DNA of 64,000 nt, taken from NCBI RefSeq assembly GCF_039545795.1, contig NZ_CP154260.1, forward strand, positions 6,267,001 to 6,331,000. The letters run 5' to 3'. The notes below the pieces were generated by a model. The model did not search any database, was not told the DNA's origin, and saw only the letters and a list, made by a program, of their open reading frames with translations. Each line of letters begins with the position of its first letter. Positions within the stretch are counted from its first letter, which is position 1. A program made the translations under genes and the position numbers. Positions 52,748 through 61,412 of this stretch are shown here, piece after piece. Origin of the DNA: Chitinophaga niabensis. Lineage in GTDB: Bacteria > Bacteroidota > Bacteroidia > Chitinophagales > Chitinophagaceae.

Positions 52748-54235
52748 ATGTTAAAGCAATCGCAACAACAGAAATTATTACAGAAGTTATCACCACAACA
52801 GATTCAGTTAATGAAGCTGTTGCAGGTGCCTACGGCCGTACTCGAAGAACGTATCAAAGAAGAACTGGAAGAGAACCCTGCTTTAGAATATGGTGAAGAT
52901 GGTCAGGAAGAAGAATTCAAAGAGCCCAGTGAAGATTTTGAAGCCAAGGAAGGAGAAGAGGATTTTGAACCGGATGGCAGTGAGAATGAATACGACAATA
53001 TAGATATCTCAGAATATGTGTCTGAAGGCGATGATGATATTGCCGACTACAGGCTGCGGGATGATAACTACCCCGATCCCGATGAATCCCGCACCATTCC
53101 TGTTCGCGTGGAAACTACTTTTCATGATCACCTGCTGGACCAGCTGGGTATGCTGAGTCTGGATGACCGCAGGGCACGTATTGCAGAGCAGATCATTGGC
53201 AGTATTGATGATGATGGTTACCTGCGCAGGGAAGTAAGTGCTATTGTAGATGACCTTTCTTTCTCACAGAATGTACAAACAGAAGAAGAGGAGATCAGGG
53301 ATCTGATCAAACTGATCCAGCAATTTGATCCTCCGGGCGTTTGCTGTGTTGATCTCAAAGAATGCCTGGTATTACAGTTGAAACGTAAGAGTCCTGAAGA
53401 TCCCGGTGTGGTTAACGCTACGCAGATCCTGGATAATTACTTCGATGAATTTACCAAGAAACACTACGAAAAGATCCAGCGTTCACTCAACCTTACAGAT
53501 GAAGATCTGAAGGAAGCGATCGGCCAGATCATCCGGCTGAATCCAAAACCGGGTGGAAATTATAGTGTGATGAACAAAGCCGAGAGCTATGTGATCCCGG
53601 ATTTTTTCATCATGAACAATGTAGGCAAGCTGGAACTGTCCCTCAACAGTAAAAATGCACCGGACCTGCGTATTTCAGAAGGATACCGGGATATGCTGAA
53701 GGAATATGACCGCGGAGATAAGAAAGATAAACGTCAGAAAGAGGCGGTATTGTTCATCAAGCAGAAAATAGATGCCGCCAAATGGTTCATAGATGCTATC
53801 AAGCAACGCCAGCATACATTGCTGAGTACCATGGAAGCGATCATGAACTATCAATACGACTTCTTCCTTACCGGCGATGAAACCACTATGCGCCCTATGA
53901 TCCTGAAGGACATAGCGGATATTACACAACTGGATATTTCTACCGTTAGCCGGGTAGCGAATAGTAAATATGTACAAACAGAGTTCGGCACGTTCAAGCT
54001 GAAATTCTTTTTCTCTGAGTCCTTGTCAACAGACAGTGGTGAGGAAGTATCTACGAGGGAGGTTAAAAAGATCCTTTCGGATATGATAGAGGGAGAGAAT
54101 AAGCGCAAACCGCTGAGCGATGAGAACCTGACTAAGATGCTGCAGGATAAGGGTTATAACATTGCCCGCCGGACAGTAGCAAAATACAGAGAGCAACTAA
54201 ACATCCCCGTAGCAAGGCTGCGCAAGGAACTATAA
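52748..54235 (+). CDS. rpoN: RNA polymerase sigma-54 factor
   Basis: At 495 residues the protein has all three regions: region I glutamine-rich KQSQQQKLLQKLSPQQIQLMKLLQVP, an acidic region II (EEFKEPSEDFEAKEGEEDFEPDGS), then the core-binding and helix-turn-helix region III with the RpoN box ARRTVAKYRE at residues 473-482. It needs an activator ATPase; none is visible here. It lies between rnhB and a PAP2-like gene with gaps of 14 and 2 bp. Confidence 0.97.
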   Translation: MLKQSQQQKLLQKLSPQQIQLMKLLQVPTAVLEERIKEELEENPALEYGEDGQEEEFKEPSEDFEAKEGEEDFEPDGSENEYDNIDISEYVSEGDDDIADYRLRDDNYPDPDESRTIPVRVETTFHDHLLDQLGMLSLDDRRARIAEQIIGSIDDDGYLRREVSAIVDDLSFSQNVQTEEEEIRDLIKLIQQFDPPGVCCVDLKECLVLQLKRKSPEDPGVVNATQILDNYFDEFTKKHYEKIQRSLNLTDEDLKEAIGQIIRLNPKPGGNYSVMNKAESYVIPDFFIMNNVGKLELSLNSKNAPDLRISEGYRDMLKEYDRGDKKDKRQKEAVLFIKQKIDAAKWFIDAIKQRQHTLLSTMEAIMNYQYDFFLTGDETTMRPMILKDIADITQLDISTVSRVANSKYVQTEFGTFKLKFFFSESLSTDSGEEVSTREVKKILSDMIEGENKRKPLSDENLTKMLQDKGYNIARRTVAKYREQLNIPVARLRKEL

Positions 54236-54237
54236 TT

Positions 54238-54903
54238 ATGGAAGAGCAGAAAGCACCAATTACCTTTTCGTCCGGACTGCGGGCTACAGCACAAGTATTT
54301 TCTTATTTGCTGCATCCTTTATTCATACCGCTGCTCATTACGCTGGTGGCTGTGACTGCGCTGCCGGAGTATTTTTCGATCTTTAAATCTGATAGCCGTG
54401 TTTTCCCTTTCGACACCTTATATATAAGAGTGGCTGTTTCTACTTTATTGTTTCCTCTGCTGGTAGTGGTACTGGCCAGGCTGCTTGGTTTTGTGGGCAG
54501 CATCCGGCTGGAGGTGCAAAGAGACAGGATCATCCCTTATGTGTCCACCATCATCTTTTACTTCTGGACCTTTTATACATTTATCCGCCAGGGCTGGAGC
54601 CCTGAATTCCTCAATGCCTTTTTCCTGGGCATTTTTATTGCGGTGATCGTTTCCTTTGTATTGAACAACTTCGCCAAGATCAGCATGCATACCACAGGCT
54701 GGGGCGGGGTATTGGGTTTTATGCTTTGCATGATGTGGGGCATGCAGATGAATGTGGCTTTGCCGCTGGCGCTGGCTTTTGTGCTGGCTGGTATTGCAGC
54801 AACTTCCAGGCTTGTGCTGCATGCACATACAACGGCTGAAGTATATGCAGGGTTCATTGTAGGCATCCTGTCCCAGGTGATCGCCTATTCCATTGTGGGA
54901 TAA
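54238..54903 (+). CDS. PAP2-superfamily-like membrane protein
   Basis: The 221-residue protein has about six hydrophobic helices. Late in the sequence KISMHTTGWGG and ATSRLVLHAHTTAEVYAG resemble the K-x6-R..., S-H-x and SRxxxxxHxxxD motifs of PAP2 phosphatases, though the last acidic residue is Glu. The family includes lipid phosphatases and undecaprenyl-pyrophosphate phosphatases. It ends the rnhB-rpoN run; the early KxxxxxxRP motif is not clearly seen, so catalytic activity is not certain. Confidence 0.78.
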   Translation: MEEQKAPITFSSGLRATAQVFSYLLHPLFIPLLITLVAVTALPEYFSIFKSDSRVFPFDTLYIRVAVSTLLFPLLVVVLARLLGFVGSIRLEVQRDRIIPYVSTIIFYFWTFYTFIRQGWSPEFLNAFFLGIFIAVIVSFVLNNFAKISMHTTGWGGVLGFMLCMMWGMQMNVALPLALAFVLAGIAATSRLVLHAHTTAEVYAGFIVGILSQVIAYSIVG

Positions 54904-55080
54904 AAAATAATCTTTTTTTACTACGCACATTCTCTGCGCAAGCGGGCAGCACCTTTGTATTGTCCATTGCGTGTTACCCCATTTGAAACAAACACCGGAT
55001 GCTATTAAACTTAGTATTAAGCAAGAAATGCTAAATTTTTTAGGACAATTCGAAAATTAAATTATAACTTGCACTACCAT

Positions 55081-55088
55081 TAAATTTG
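55081..55088 (+). promoter_or_regulatory. -7 promoter box for recA
   Basis: TAAATTTG matches TAnnTTTG exactly, 20 bp before the recA ATG at 55108. Confidence 0.5.
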
Positions 55089-55107
55089 TAACAAATACTT
55101 ACTAATT

Positions 55108-56118
55108 ATGTCAAACACCAATACTGACAAACTGAAAGCGCTCCGTCTTACAATGGACAAGATCGACAAGGATTTTGGAAAAGGAGCTGTAATGATGATG
55201 GGTGAAAAGACAGAGGCACCCATGGAGGTTATCTCTACCGGTTCCCTGGGCCTGGATATTGCCCTGGGTGTTGGTGGATTGCCTAAAGGCCGTGTAGTAG
55301 AGATCTACGGGCCAGAGTCTTCCGGTAAAACTACTATAGCTATACATACTATTGCAGAAGCGCAGAAGAAAGGCGGTATCTGTGCCATCATAGATGCGGA
55401 ACATGCCTTTGACAGCAGTTATGCACGCAGACTGGGGGTGGATGTGGATTCGCTCCTGATCTCCCAGCCTGACCATGGTGAACAGGCCCTGGAAATTGCA
55501 GACCGCCTGATCCTTTCCGGCGCTGTGGATGTGGTGGTTATTGACTCTGTGGCTGCACTGGTTCCGAAATCGGAGCTGGAAGGAGAAATGGGAGAGAGCA
55601 AAATGGGTCTGCAAGCCCGTTTGATGTCCCAGGCCCTCCGGAAACTTACTGCCACGATCTCTAAAACCAACTGCTGCTGTATTTTCATCAACCAGTTGCG
55701 TGAAAAGATCGGTGTGATGTTCGGTAACCCTGAAACAACCACCGGTGGTAATGCCCTGAAGTTCTATGCTTCCATCAGGCTGGATATCCGCAGAATGAGC
55801 CAGATCAAAGATGGCGATGAAGCTGTAGGTAACCGCGTGAAAGTGAAAGTGGTGAAGAATAAAGTAGCGCCGCCTTTCCGTATGGCAGAGTTTGATATTA
55901 TCTATGGACAAGGTATCTCCAAATCCGGAGAGCTGATCGATATGGGTGTTGAGTTTGGTATCATTCAGAAAAGCGGTAGCTGGTTCAGCTACGAAGGCAA
56001 CAAACTGGGTCAGGGCCGTGATGCCGTGAAGCAGTTGCTGCTGGATAATCCTGAAGTGTCTGTTGAAATTGAGGCGAAGATCAAGGCGAAGTTAGCCGAG
56101 CAGGCTGCAACGGCATAG
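55108..56118 (+). CDS. recA: Recombinase RecA
   Basis: The 336-residue protein is a complete RecA: P-loop GPESSGKT (residues 68-75), Walker [14 protein letters not shown], loop 1 and loop 2 ([30 protein letters not shown]) and the C-terminal domain, which is short and lacks the strongly acidic tail of E. coli RecA. It drives strand exchange and the DNA-damage response. Two hairpins follow its stop. Confidence 0.98.
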   Translation: MSNTNTDKLKALRLTMDKIDKDFGKGAVMMMGEKTEAPMEVISTGSLGLDIALGVGGLPKGRVVEIYGPESSGKTTIAIHTIAEAQKKGGICAIIDAEHAFDSSYARRLGVDVDSLLISQPDHGEQALEIADRLILSGAVDVVVIDSVAALVPKSELEGEMGESKMGLQARLMSQALRKLTATISKTNCCCIFINQLREKIGVMFGNPETTTGGNALKFYASIRLDIRRMSQIKDGDEAVGNRVKVKVVKNKVAPPFRMAEFDIIYGQGISKSGELIDMGVEFGIIQKSGSWFSYEGNKLGQGRDAVKQLLLDNPEVSVEIEAKIKAKLAEQAATA

Positions 56119-56178
56119 GAGATCCTGAAATTTTAAGATCACAATTAATGGCATAGCCATTTGTATAAAGAGTTTATT

Positions 56179-56203
56179 AAACGTTTTTAGATTAAAAACG
56201 TTT
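56179..56203. repeat. AT-rich hairpin after recA
   Basis: AAACGTTTTTA, loop GAT and TAAAAACGTTT form an 11-bp perfect stem. It is 60 bp past the recA stop and 18 bp before the GC-rich terminator, and may help stabilise the mRNA end. Confidence 0.6.
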
Positions 56204-56220
56204 GTTTGGGTTAGTAAAGT

Positions 56221-56257
56221 AAAAGGTCCGTTTTCTAGCGGACCTTTTTGTTTTTTT
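56221..56257 (+). terminator. Main terminator of recA
   Basis: AAAAGGTCCG and CGGACCTTTT form a 10-bp stem with an eight-base loop, followed by T runs broken by a G. Confidence 0.88.
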
Positions 56258-56504
56258 GGGAGGAGGAGGGTTGAGGGAAAGCGGTTGTGTTTTTATGAAG
56301 AAGGGTTGAGAGAGAGCCGCTGTTTTTTAATGAATGGGTCTTTCTGAAGCCGGCCTGTGTTTTAGACTGGAGCATAGCAAGACCTTTTTGTTTTTAGAAA
56401 AACGAGCAGCCTTTTGTATTTTAAGAATGTCATCTGCCTTTTTTGAAACAACCCCCTTTTGTGTACAAAAAACATCCTTTTGCGTATACAAAACAAAAAG
56501 CCCG

Positions 56505-57254
56505 TCACTCCTGCAAACATTCCAAAATGTACCGTTCCAGCAACCGGGCATTCTCAATAGCATCTCCATGAAAAGTGTTATTAAAGAATACCCATATTGA
56601 ATGCCCTTCACTCATCCAGTGCGCACATTTTTTCGCATAAGATAACATCGTAGCATCGTCATAACGGGAGGCATATAATTTCCCCGGCCCATGAAATCGC
56701 AGGTATACATCATGAGCCGTTATGAGCTCATGATAAGGAAAAGGCATCGCGGATTGCGCGATCACCAATGAGATATCATACTGTTGCAGCAATTCTACAC
56801 TTTGGGGCTGCAACCAACTTTCGTGACGCACCTCCAATGCAAAAGAGTATTCCCTGTAAACGGAAACCAGCAGGTCAAAAAATGGTGCAGCCACTTCCCG
56901 GTTAAAAGTAACCTGTGCCGGCAGTTGAATTAAAATGGGACCTAACTTATCTTTTATGGGATCAAAAATGGTGAAAAACAACCGGAGACTATCCGCGGCA
57001 TCGTGGAGTTTTTGATAGTGGCTGACATAACGGCTCATTTTAGGGCAGAACCGGAAATCATCCGGGACAGCCAGCGCCCAGTTTAAAACCGTTTGCGCTT
57101 TAGGCAGATGATAAAAGCTGGAATTGATCTCCACACATTTGAACAACTCCCGGCTATAAAAATACAGCCATTGCACGGACTTCAACTTTTCAGGATAGTA
57201 TAAGCCCTTCCATTCTTTATAACTCCAACCGGAAGTTCCGATATGCAAATGCAT
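56505..57254 (-). CDS. DUF72 domain protein
   Basis: The 249-residue protein starts MHLHIGTSGWSYKEWKGLYYPEK, the DUF72 signature, and has PDDFRFCPKMSRYVSHY and the SFALEVRHESWLQPQS segment typical of the TIM-barrel-like family. No signal peptide. Function is not known. It is alone, with the recA 3' region ahead of its stop end. Confidence 0.92.
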   Translation of the reverse strand: MHLHIGTSGWSYKEWKGLYYPEKLKSVQWLYFYSRELFKCVEINSSFYHLPKAQTVLNWALAVPDDFRFCPKMSRYVSHYQKLHDAADSLRLFFTIFDPIKDKLGPILIQLPAQVTFNREVAAPFFDLLVSVYREYSFALEVRHESWLQPQSVELLQQYDISLVIAQSAMPFPYHELITAHDVYLRFHGPGKLYASRYDDATMLSYAKKCAHWMSEGHSIWVFFNNTFHGDAIENARLLERYILECLQE

Positions 57255-57431
57255 GGCTTTTTTACTTCTGAAGAGATCAATATTGGTACCATACCCACTA
57301 AACGCAAATTATTGCACCCGGCACTTCCGGAAAAGTACCACTACATTACCTCTCATTCCCCAAAATTCAGCGCTGAGCCATAGGATTTTACTATGAAGGT
57401 TTGTAGTTTTCGTTTCCTTAATTCCACTATT

Positions 57432-58229
57432 ATGAGACAGCGCTGCAGGGCATTTATAATGCTATTCTTGTTGGTGATCACTTATACAAGTGTAAATGCC
57501 CGGTTTTTCATCGCTAATGGTTTTGCCCAGGCGCCGAAATTCAAAGCCCTTGTGCTCACAGAACGCGGCGGCGGGCATGAAGGCTTTGTAGCAGCAGCTT
57601 TGGAGTGGCTGAACAATTATGCGAAAGAGCAGCAATTTGAGATCACTGTGATCAACCGTGCTGATTCTATCAATGAAGCTTATTTGTCTCAATACAAAGT
57701 ATTCATACAACTGAATTTCCCTCCTTACACCTGGAGTAAAGAAGCGGAGGCTGCTTTCATCAAATATATAGAAGAAGGCCGTGGCGGATGGGTTGGTTTT
57801 CACCATGCTACTTTGCTGGGGGAATTTGATGGGTATAAGATGTGGGATTGGTTTTCACAGTTCATGGGCGGCATCCGCTTCAAGAATTATATCGCGAAAC
57901 GGGCTTCGGCTACCGTGCATGTGGAGGATAAAAACCACCCTGTGATGCAAGGCCTGCCAGCATCTTTTTCTATCCCGGATGATGAATGGTATACGTTTGA
58001 TAAAAACCCCAGACCAAATGTAAAGGTATTGGCGAATGTGGATGAAAACAGTTACCAGCCTCCGTCTGACATCAAAATGGGGGATCATCCCGTGATCTGG
58101 ATGAATGAAAAGATGAAAGCACGGAATGTATATTTTTTAATGGGGCATCATGCTAACCTGCTGGGATCGGCTGAGTTCAAAAAGATGTTTGGCAATGCCA
58201 TTTTATGGGCGGCTGGTACTACTAAATAA
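57432..58229 (+). CDS. Secreted ThuA-like protein
   Basis: The ATG at 57432 (MRQRCRAFIMLFLLVITY) makes a good signal peptide; an ATG at 57393 would put 13 residues before it. The 265 residues contain the ThuA glutamine-amidotransferase-like fold: ALVLTERGGGHEGF, GGWVGFHHATLLGEF, and DDEWYTFDKNP, with the IWMNEKMKARNVYFLMGHHANLLG end. ThuA relatives isomerise or handle 3-keto-sugars such as 3-keto-trehalose. Related sugar redox genes lie elsewhere in the window, but not in this operon. Confidence 0.87.
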   Translation: MRQRCRAFIMLFLLVITYTSVNARFFIANGFAQAPKFKALVLTERGGGHEGFVAAALEWLNNYAKEQQFEITVINRADSINEAYLSQYKVFIQLNFPPYTWSKEAEAAFIKYIEEGRGGWVGFHHATLLGEFDGYKMWDWFSQFMGGIRFKNYIAKRASATVHVEDKNHPVMQGLPASFSIPDDEWYTFDKNPRPNVKVLANVDENSYQPPSDIKMGDHPVIWMNEKMKARNVYFLMGHHANLLGSAEFKKMFGNAILWAAGTTK

Positions 58230-58302
58230 ACGATCACATTGAACGCTGATTTTGATAATTACCAGGAATACAACTAAGCGATGGGCGCCAGTGCATCCCT
58301 TT

Positions 58303-59103
58303 TTAATGCACATGATATATGAGCCTTGCGCTATAACCAAGGAATCCGGGCACAAAAGCATCAAAGTTCTTTTCTTTCACGATCATAAATCCGGGACGGA
58401 TGCCCATTGCTATACCTAAAGGCCGCCGCAGCCCTCCGGGGCGGAACATTACACCCATCGGGAACAACACTGAAATATCTCTCCGTTGCCCGGCGTCATG
58501 ACGGTATTTTTCTACAGCCACTTCTTTATAATTTTCCCTGCGGGCCTTTTTTTCCACAACATAGTCTGCAATGGAATAAGCAAGGGTACCACCCAAGCCG
58601 GCATAGATGGATATGCGGTCTCGGGAGAATCCTTTTTTAAAGAGGAATTCGGTGTATAATGCAATTGCATGATTGTTACGGCGAAAGTTAACCTCGTGGA
58701 TGGTGTCCTGAACAGAGGTGAAAGATGGCCTGGTACTCCAGCGCTCCTGGTGATTTGATGCGTAATCGTATTCAATACCTATACTCCATTCTTTTTGCAG
58801 GCCCCATAATATTTTTTTGTCGCTGGGGAATTCCCAGGTAGTGAGCAGGGCAACCTGTATGTGTCCCATACTTCCCTGGAAAAGGCCACGGCCGAATTCC
58901 CTTTCAAGGGTATCGAGGCCATTCTTTGGGAAGTTTTGCGCATCCTTTACCAGTTTGCGGACGTCCGCTAAGGTGGTGTCTTGCCGCTGTATCTGCGCAC
59001 CAAGTGAAGGGCCGAACTGGAGGCTTTTTAACCGGATCCTTTGAGCACTGGCAATATCAGATACCAGGCAAAGGCAAATGAACAGAAGTAGGGATAGGCG
59101 CAT
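58303..59103 (-). CDS. Exported probable outer-membrane beta-barrel protein
   Basis: The 266-residue protein has a signal peptide (MRLSLLLFICLCLVSDIASA, cut before QRI). The mature part has alternating aromatic and small residues in strand-like stretches (GIEYDYASNHQERWS, NNHAIALYTEFLFKKG, GIRPGFMIVKEKNFDAFVPGFLGYSARLIYHVH), suggesting a small outer-membrane barrel. I do not recognise the family. It has its own upstream region, with the 20-bp element shared with the gene at 18744. Confidence 0.65.
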   Translation of the reverse strand: MRLSLLLFICLCLVSDIASAQRIRLKSLQFGPSLGAQIQRQDTTLADVRKLVKDAQNFPKNGLDTLEREFGRGLFQGSMGHIQVALLTTWEFPSDKKILWGLQKEWSIGIEYDYASNHQERWSTRPSFTSVQDTIHEVNFRRNNHAIALYTEFLFKKGFSRDRISIYAGLGGTLAYSIADYVVEKKARRENYKEVAVEKYRHDAGQRRDISVLFPMGVMFRPGGLRRPLGIAMGIRPGFMIVKEKNFDAFVPGFLGYSARLIYHVH

Positions 59104-59186
59104 AGATGAGGTTGTTGTTGGTGAAACGGGGAGGACTGGAGGAATGTTACAGGGAGGATGGGTATACCCTGAGAGAAGGCATTTCC

Positions 59187-59206
59187 TATCTTGAGCCTAT
59201 GTCAAG
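59187..59206 (-). promoter_or_regulatory. Upstream element shared with the gene at 18744
   Basis: The + strand reads TATCTTGAGCCTATGTCAAG, one base different from 18783-18802. Here it is followed by a second copy of GCCTATGT(G/C)AA at 59207-59217, so two tandem copies are present. It lies 84-103 bp upstream of the 59103 start. Confidence 0.45.
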
Positions 59207-59240
59207 CCTATGTGAAGTATGGGTTTGCCCTGGAAAGAGA

Positions 59241-59279
59241 GAAGCCGTTCTATGGTTTGGGCAACCAGCGAACGGCTTC
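59241..59279 (-). terminator. Terminator of obgE
   Basis: GAAGCCGTTC and GAACGGCTTC form a 10-bp outer stem with an inner GGTT/AACC pair; T-rich sequence follows on the minus strand, past the ObgE stop at 59300. Confidence 0.75.
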
Positions 59280-59299
59280 TTTTCAGTGTCTTCGGGTAT

Positions 59300-60316
59300 T
59301 TATTCCCCCTTTTCTACAATCTTATTTTCCTCTGATATAAGGGCTTCCCACAAAATATCTTTCAATTCCTGCAAGCCCGTTTGCGTAACGGCGGAAATGA
59401 ACACATGCGGTACATCCTTTGGCAGTTCAGCAGATATCGCGGTTTTCAATTCATCGTCCAGCATATCGCTTTTGCTGATGGCAATGATGAATTGTTTATC
59501 CAGCAGTTCGGGATTGAACTGTTCCAGTTCGTTCTTCAGGATGGCAAACTCTTTTCCATGATCTTCGCTATCGGCGGGGATCACAAAGAGCAGCACGGCA
59601 TTCCGTTCAATGTGACGGAGGAAGCGGTGCCCTAAACCTTTGCCTTCATGCGCGCCTTCAATGATCCCGGGAAGGTCCGCCATACAGAACGACTTGTCAT
59701 CCCGGTACTCCACCATGCCCAGTTGTGGGGTGAGGGTGGTAAAGGCGTAGTTGGCAATTTTGGGTGTAGCTGCCGTGATGGAAGAAAGCAGGGTGGATTT
59801 ACCGGCGTTGGGGAAACCAACGAGCCCTACATCCGCCAGCACTTTCAGCTCCAGGAGCTTCCAGCCTTCCTGGCCTGGTTCTCCGGGTTGTGCATGTTCA
59901 GGTGCCTGGTTGGTGGCGGTTTTGAAATACGCATTTCCCCGTCCGCCTTGCCCACCGGGCATAAAGATCACTTCTTCCCCGTCATGCAGGATCTCCGCAT
60001 CTACTTCCCCGGTTTCTTCGTCCCGCACAATGGTACCCAGGGGTACTTCAATCACAATATCCTTACCCATGGCGCCGGTACAGTTGTCTCCACTGCCGTT
60101 TTCGCCATTTTCGGCTTTTACGTTCTTGTACCAGCGTAAATGCAGGAGGGTCCAGAGCTGGGCGTTGCCTCTCAGAATGAGGTGTCCGCCGCGGCCGCCG
60201 TCTCCACCATCCGGGCCTGCCATGGCTTTGAACTTGGTACGCATGAAGTGTCTGCTCCCTGCGCCACCATGGCCCGACTTACAAAATACCCGTATAAAAT
60301 CAACAAAATTCTCCAT
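59300..60316 (-). CDS. obgE: GTPase ObgE/CgtA
   Basis: The ATG at 60316 ([20 protein letters not shown]) gives 338 residues; a TTG two codons upstream is not needed. The glycine-rich Obg domain ([15 protein letters not shown]) leads into the G domain with [11 protein letters not shown] (G1), [16 protein letters not shown] (G3) and ISKSDML (G4). There is no long C-terminal extension. The protein works in ribosome assembly and stress response. A palindrome (60333-60354) lies just upstream. Confidence 0.96.
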   Translation of the reverse strand: MENFVDFIRVFCKSGHGGAGSRHFMRTKFKAMAGPDGGDGGRGGHLILRGNAQLWTLLHLRWYKNVKAENGENGSGDNCTGAMGKDIVIEVPLGTIVRDEETGEVDAEILHDGEEVIFMPGGQGGRGNAYFKTATNQAPEHAQPGEPGQEGWKLLELKVLADVGLVGFPNAGKSTLLSSITAATPKIANYAFTTLTPQLGMVEYRDDKSFCMADLPGIIEGAHEGKGLGHRFLRHIERNAVLLFVIPADSEDHGKEFAILKNELEQFNPELLDKQFIIAISKSDMLDDELKTAISAELPKDVPHVFISAVTQTGLQELKDILWEALISEENKIVEKGE

Positions 60317-60332
60317 AATCAAAATCTCCCAT

Positions 60333-60354
60333 TATCCCGTTTAAACCGGGGATA
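60333..60354. promoter_or_regulatory. Operator-like inverted repeat upstream of obgE
   Basis: TATCCCG and the matching CGGGGATA surround the 8-bp palindrome GTTTAAAC, giving a near-perfect 22-nt inverted repeat 17 bp before the ATG. Confidence 0.45.
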
Positions 60355-60360
60355 GGCTAT

Positions 60361-60410
60361 AAAAACAAACGCAAAGATCGTAAAGTTTGGCCTTACATGA
60401 TCTTTGCGTT
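60361..60410 (-). terminator. Terminator of adk
   Basis: AACGCAAAGATC and GATCTTTGCGTT form a 12-bp perfect stem (60368-60379 and 60399-60410) with an inner GTAA/TTAC pair, then a T-rich tract on the minus strand. Confidence 0.8.
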
Positions 60411-60438
60411 CTAATATCGCTGTAAATGAGGCGGGAAA

Positions 60439-61044
60439 TTATGCCCTTACGCTCACTAGTTCGTCTATTTCCTTGCTCAGGAGTTCGAAGGTGGCTTCCA
60501 CGGTGCCATCGCCTTTGATCTTTCTGAACTTGCCGAATTTGGCATAGTGGTCAGCCACAGGAGCAGTTTTGTTATGATACTCCACGATGCGGTTCTTCAC
60601 AATGCTTTCAGAAGCATCATCGCTGCGGCCGGAGGTAAGACCACGTTCAAGCAGACGGCGGATCAGCTCATCTTCAGGAACTTCCAGGCTCAATACGGTG
60701 TGAATAGCCGTTTTCTTTAGGGCCAGCAGTTTGTCCAGCGCCTCTGCCTGAGCGGTAGTGCGTGGAAAGCCGTCAAAGATAAAACCGGCAGCTTCCGGGT
60801 TGGCATCCAGTTTAGAACTGATCATACCGATCACTACTTCATCCGGAACCAGTAAACCCTGATCCATGAATTTCTGTGCTTCCAGGCCCAAAGGCGTTTT
60901 GCCCCCGATCTCAGAACGGAGCAAGTCACCGGTTGACAGGTGGATCAGACCGTATTTTTCAATGATGTTGGCACTCTGGGTTCCTTTCCCACTACCGGGA
61001 GGGCCAAATAAAATCAGATTGACCATGTTGTTGTTAATATTCAT
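60439..61044 (-). CDS. adk: Adenylate kinase
   Basis: The 201-residue protein, from ATG 61044 (a second ATG at 61026 is equally possible), has the P-loop FGPPGSGKGTQ, the AMP-binding STGDLLRSEIG and DGFPRTTAQAEAL motifs, and a short LID (RGLTSGRSDDASE, without the zinc-binding cysteines). It is the short form, catalysing ATP + AMP = 2 ADP. Its -7 box lies at 61164. Confidence 0.97.
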   Translation of the reverse strand: MNINNNMVNLILFGPPGSGKGTQSANIIEKYGLIHLSTGDLLRSEIGGKTPLGLEAQKFMDQGLLVPDEVVIGMISSKLDANPEAAGFIFDGFPRTTAQAEALDKLLALKKTAIHTVLSLEVPEDELIRRLLERGLTSGRSDDASESIVKNRIVEYHNKTAPVADHYAKFGKFRKIKGDGTVEATFELLSKEIDELVSVRA

Positions 61045-61109
61045 TTGGCGAGCCTGCGCCTGCCATTTTTTAAAACGTGTTACAGTTTTCAGTGATCCTG
61101 GCCTAAGCT

Positions 61110-61124
61110 CTTACAAGTTGTAAG
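61110..61124. promoter_or_regulatory. Small palindrome in the adk leader
   Basis: CTTACAA-G-TTGTAAG is a perfect inverted repeat with 7-nt arms and a one-base centre, between the adk promoter and start codon. It could be a small hairpin or operator. Confidence 0.35.
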
Positions 61125-61163
61125 CTAAAAAGGTTTAACGGAATTACCGAAAGGCATAGTGTG

Positions 61164-61171
61164 CAAATATA
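61164..61171 (-). promoter_or_regulatory. -7 promoter box for adk
   Basis: TATATTTG on the minus strand matches TAnnTTTG exactly, 120 bp before the ATG at 61044, leaving a leader of about 115 nt. Confidence 0.45.
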
Positions 61172-61412
61172 GCAAACAATTGAATGTATTGGTAATTAAA
61201 ATTAAGATTGCTGAAATACTGTAAAAGAATAATGAAAATTAATAAATATAATTCAAGGAATAATGGGAAACGATAGACAAATGATAAAAACGCCCTATCG
61301 ACTATAATACCGAACTATATTTATATGCTATTTCCCCGTAATGTGTTGGCCTTCCAGACTTTAGATGCGGTTGGGGCGCAGAAGAGCGGGGTAAATTTTG
61401 TATGTTTATAAA

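Larger units (their letters stand above)
56119..56504. other. 385-bp non-coding region after recA, rich in U-runs
   Basis: No believable gene. It holds an AT-rich hairpin at 56179-56203, the main terminator at 56221-56257, further GCGG/CCGC (56281 and 56316) and GGTCTT/AAGACC arms ending in T-runs, and six CCTTTTG-like tracts (near 56241, 56379, 56410, 56435, 56455, 56476). Two TTTTG-N-CAAAA inverted repeats lie at 56457-56470 and 56478-56493. Confidence 0.6.
61045..61412. other. 368-bp divergent gap between adk and the GH3 gene
   Basis: No coding frame. It holds the adk -7 box (61164), the CTTACAAGTTGTAAG palindrome (61110-61124) and, near the right end, a near-match TAAATTTTG at 61392 ahead of the GH3 gene. 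The middle (61180-61350) is AT-rich with no clear signal. Confidence 0.5.
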
